From Myxococcota bacterium (GTDB lineage: Bacteria > Myxococcota_A > UBA9160 > UBA4427), in assembly GCA_028278345.1 (NCBI GenBank), contig JANQEL010000048.1, forward strand, positions 1 through 64,000: a stretch of DNA of 64,000 bases, written 5' to 3'. Below are positions 63,045 to 64,000 of this stretch, one piece after another (within the stretch, counting starts at the first letter, position 1; each line of letters begins with the position of its first letter). The notes under the pieces were generated by a model that saw nothing but the letters and a program-made list of their open reading frames with translations, was not told where the DNA came from and ran no database searches. The position numbers were made by a program, and so were the translations under genes.

Positions 63045-63820
63045 GTCAGGTGACGTTCACCGGGGAACGCCTGCACGCGGGGAGTTCGCTCTTCGGCGTC
63101 GACCTCGCGCGCCATCGTGCACCCTATGTGTATGCCCTCGACTACGCGCAAGGGGGGCGCGTGCTCGATCTCGGTTGTGGGTCGGGCTACGGCACGGCGG
63201 AGCTCGCCGATGCCCTGCCCCGCATCGTCGGCCTCGATCGCATTCCCCCCGATGCCAAGAACGAGCGCAACAACATCGATTGGGTGCGCGCGGATCTGCG
63301 CGGCAATCCCCTGGCCAGGGGTTCGTTCCACCTGATCGTGAGCTTCCAGGTGATCGAGCACCTCGAAGATCCGAGCATCTACCTCGAATCGATCTCGCGT
63401 CTGCTCGCACCCGGTGGCACGGCGATCATCACCACCCCCAACCTGCTCACCTCGGACAAGATCAACCCCTTCCACGTACACGAGTACGAGGCCGAAGAGC
63501 TTCGAGAGTGCCTCGCGCCCTACTTCGACGAGGTGGTGATGCAGGGGGTCGGGGTCTCGGCCAACGTGAAGCCCTACTTTGATCAGCGCCTCGAACGCAT
63601 CGAGAAGATCATGAAGATCGATCCGCTCGGGTTGCGCAATCTGCTGCCGGCTTCGTGGATCACGTGGCTCTTCGCGAAGGGGGCCCTGCTGGTGCGCCGC
63701 GGTATCCAGTCGAGCGACACGGGCATGCCGGAAGCGACGCTGCAGGACTTTCCGATCGGGCCCGCGGACCCCGCGGACATCGACCTGTTGGCGATCTGTC
63801 GCAAGAACGCTTCCGCCTAG
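63041..63820 (+). CDS. Class I SAM-dependent methyltransferase in glycan operon
   Basis: A 259-residue methyltransferase with TTG start at 63041 overlapping the previous stop. TFTGER (5-10) is a common opening of glycan-operon methyltransferases. AdoMet motif I is VLDLGCGSGYG (about 42-52), followed by VIEHLEDP (about 104-111) and LLAPGGTAIITTPN. It likely methylates a sugar or lipid-linked glycan made by the upstream enzymes. Its stop shares CTAG (63817-63820) with the stop of the opposite-strand PDZ gene. Confidence 0.85.
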   Translation: MSQVTFTGERLHAGSSLFGVDLARHRAPYVYALDYAQGGRVLDLGCGSGYGTAELADALPRIVGLDRIPPDAKNERNNIDWVRADLRGNPLARGSFHLIVSFQVIEHLEDPSIYLESISRLLAPGGTAIITTPNLLTSDKINPFHVHEYEAEELRECLAPYFDEVVMQGVGVSANVKPYFDQRLERIEKIMKIDPLGLRNLLPASWITWLFAKGALLVRRGIQSSDTGMPEATLQDFPIGPADPADIDLLAICRKNASA

Positions 63821-64000
63821 CGACGAGCGAGAGGCGGTGCGCGCACGCGGCTGATGCGCACGCCCAGCGGGCCGCGCGCCACGCTCAGGCGATGGGTCAC
63901 GCCATCGCGTACGACTTCGAGTTCGACGGTTTCGCCGCGAGTGCCCGCGGCGGTGGCCGCCTGGAACTCGCCGTGGTGGAACATGCGCTCGCCCGCGTAG
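63817..64000 (-). CDS. C-terminal end of a PDZ-domain-like protein (cut by window edge)
   Basis: The minus strand is open from the window edge to TAG at 63819-63817, giving 60 residues. GERMFHHGEFQAA, GETVELEVVRDG and a GPLGVRISRVR end resemble the last strands of a PDZ domain as found in processing proteases and secreted peptidases. The N-terminal part lies beyond 64000, so the full protein and its catalytic domain, if any, are unknown. Confidence 0.5.
   Translation of the reverse strand, partial: YAGERMFHHGEFQAATAAGTRGETVELEVVRDGVTHRLSVARGPLGVRISRVRAPPLARR

Overview
This 64 kb window is high-GC bacterial chromosome with dense coding, many GTG/TTG starts and frequent 4-nt ATGA/GTGA gene overlaps. 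No rRNA, tRNA, CRISPR array, insertion sequence or phage gene was recognised. The gene mix includes F420-type luciferase-like oxidoreductases, CaiB/BaiF CoA-transferase, WS/DGAT acyltransferase, cytochromes P450, thiolases, a decaheme cytochrome, an HgcA-HgcB-like fusion and a sigma-54 promoter. It fits an uncultured member of the former Deltaproteobacteria (Myxococcota or a related lineage). That assignment is inference from gene content only.

Layout. 1-8.4 kb: TPR protein fragment, two-RCK potassium channel, GGDEF/EAL protein, LLM oxidoreductase, Yip1-like membrane protein, DUF5666 lipoprotein and DUF6502 protein. 8.5-14.1 kb: aldonolactone-oxidase-like flavoprotein, then a tightly overlapped operon (TetR regulator, methyltransferase, HgcA-HgcB-like corrinoid/ferredoxin fusion) behind a perfect palindrome, then CoA-transferase and a second TetR. 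14.2-18.4 kb: WS/DGAT and a leftward operon (porin, GNAT, small secreted protein, enoyl-CoA hydratase). 18.5-24.6 kb: four-gene electron-transfer operon (flavin/[2Fe-2S] reductase, double cNMP-binding/4Fe-4S protein, cytochrome-b-like membrane protein, decaheme cytochrome c). 24.6-32.6 kb: FHA protein, VanZ-like protein, HpaI-type aldolase, two P450s, fatty-acid/sterol hydroxylase and a GT-C-like membrane protein. 32.6-40.2 kb: hybrid histidine kinase, RND transporter and a PilZ-hydrolase-methyltransferase fusion. 40.8-46.5 kb: thiolase, SDR, LplT/acyltransferase-like fusion, zinc-ribbon protein and epimerase-like protein.

46.6-49.4 kb is the most unusual part. A four-gene operon (cytochrome c, VOC, EVE, DCC/DUF393) ends with a gene whose second redox cysteine codon is TGA, followed at the expected distance by a SECIS-like hairpin, so it is a candidate selenoprotein. 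Next comes a near-perfect sigma-54 promoter and about 780 nt of hairpin-rich sequence with no convincing ORF, ending in a strong terminator-like structure: a candidate large structured RNA.

49.7-64 kb: beta-propeller protein, thiolase-like protein plus enoyl-CoA hydratase, serine hydrolase, second LLM enzyme, GH3 glycosidase, amidohydrolase, then a polyprenol-phosphate/glycosyltransferase operon and the end of a PDZ-type gene on the opposite strand.
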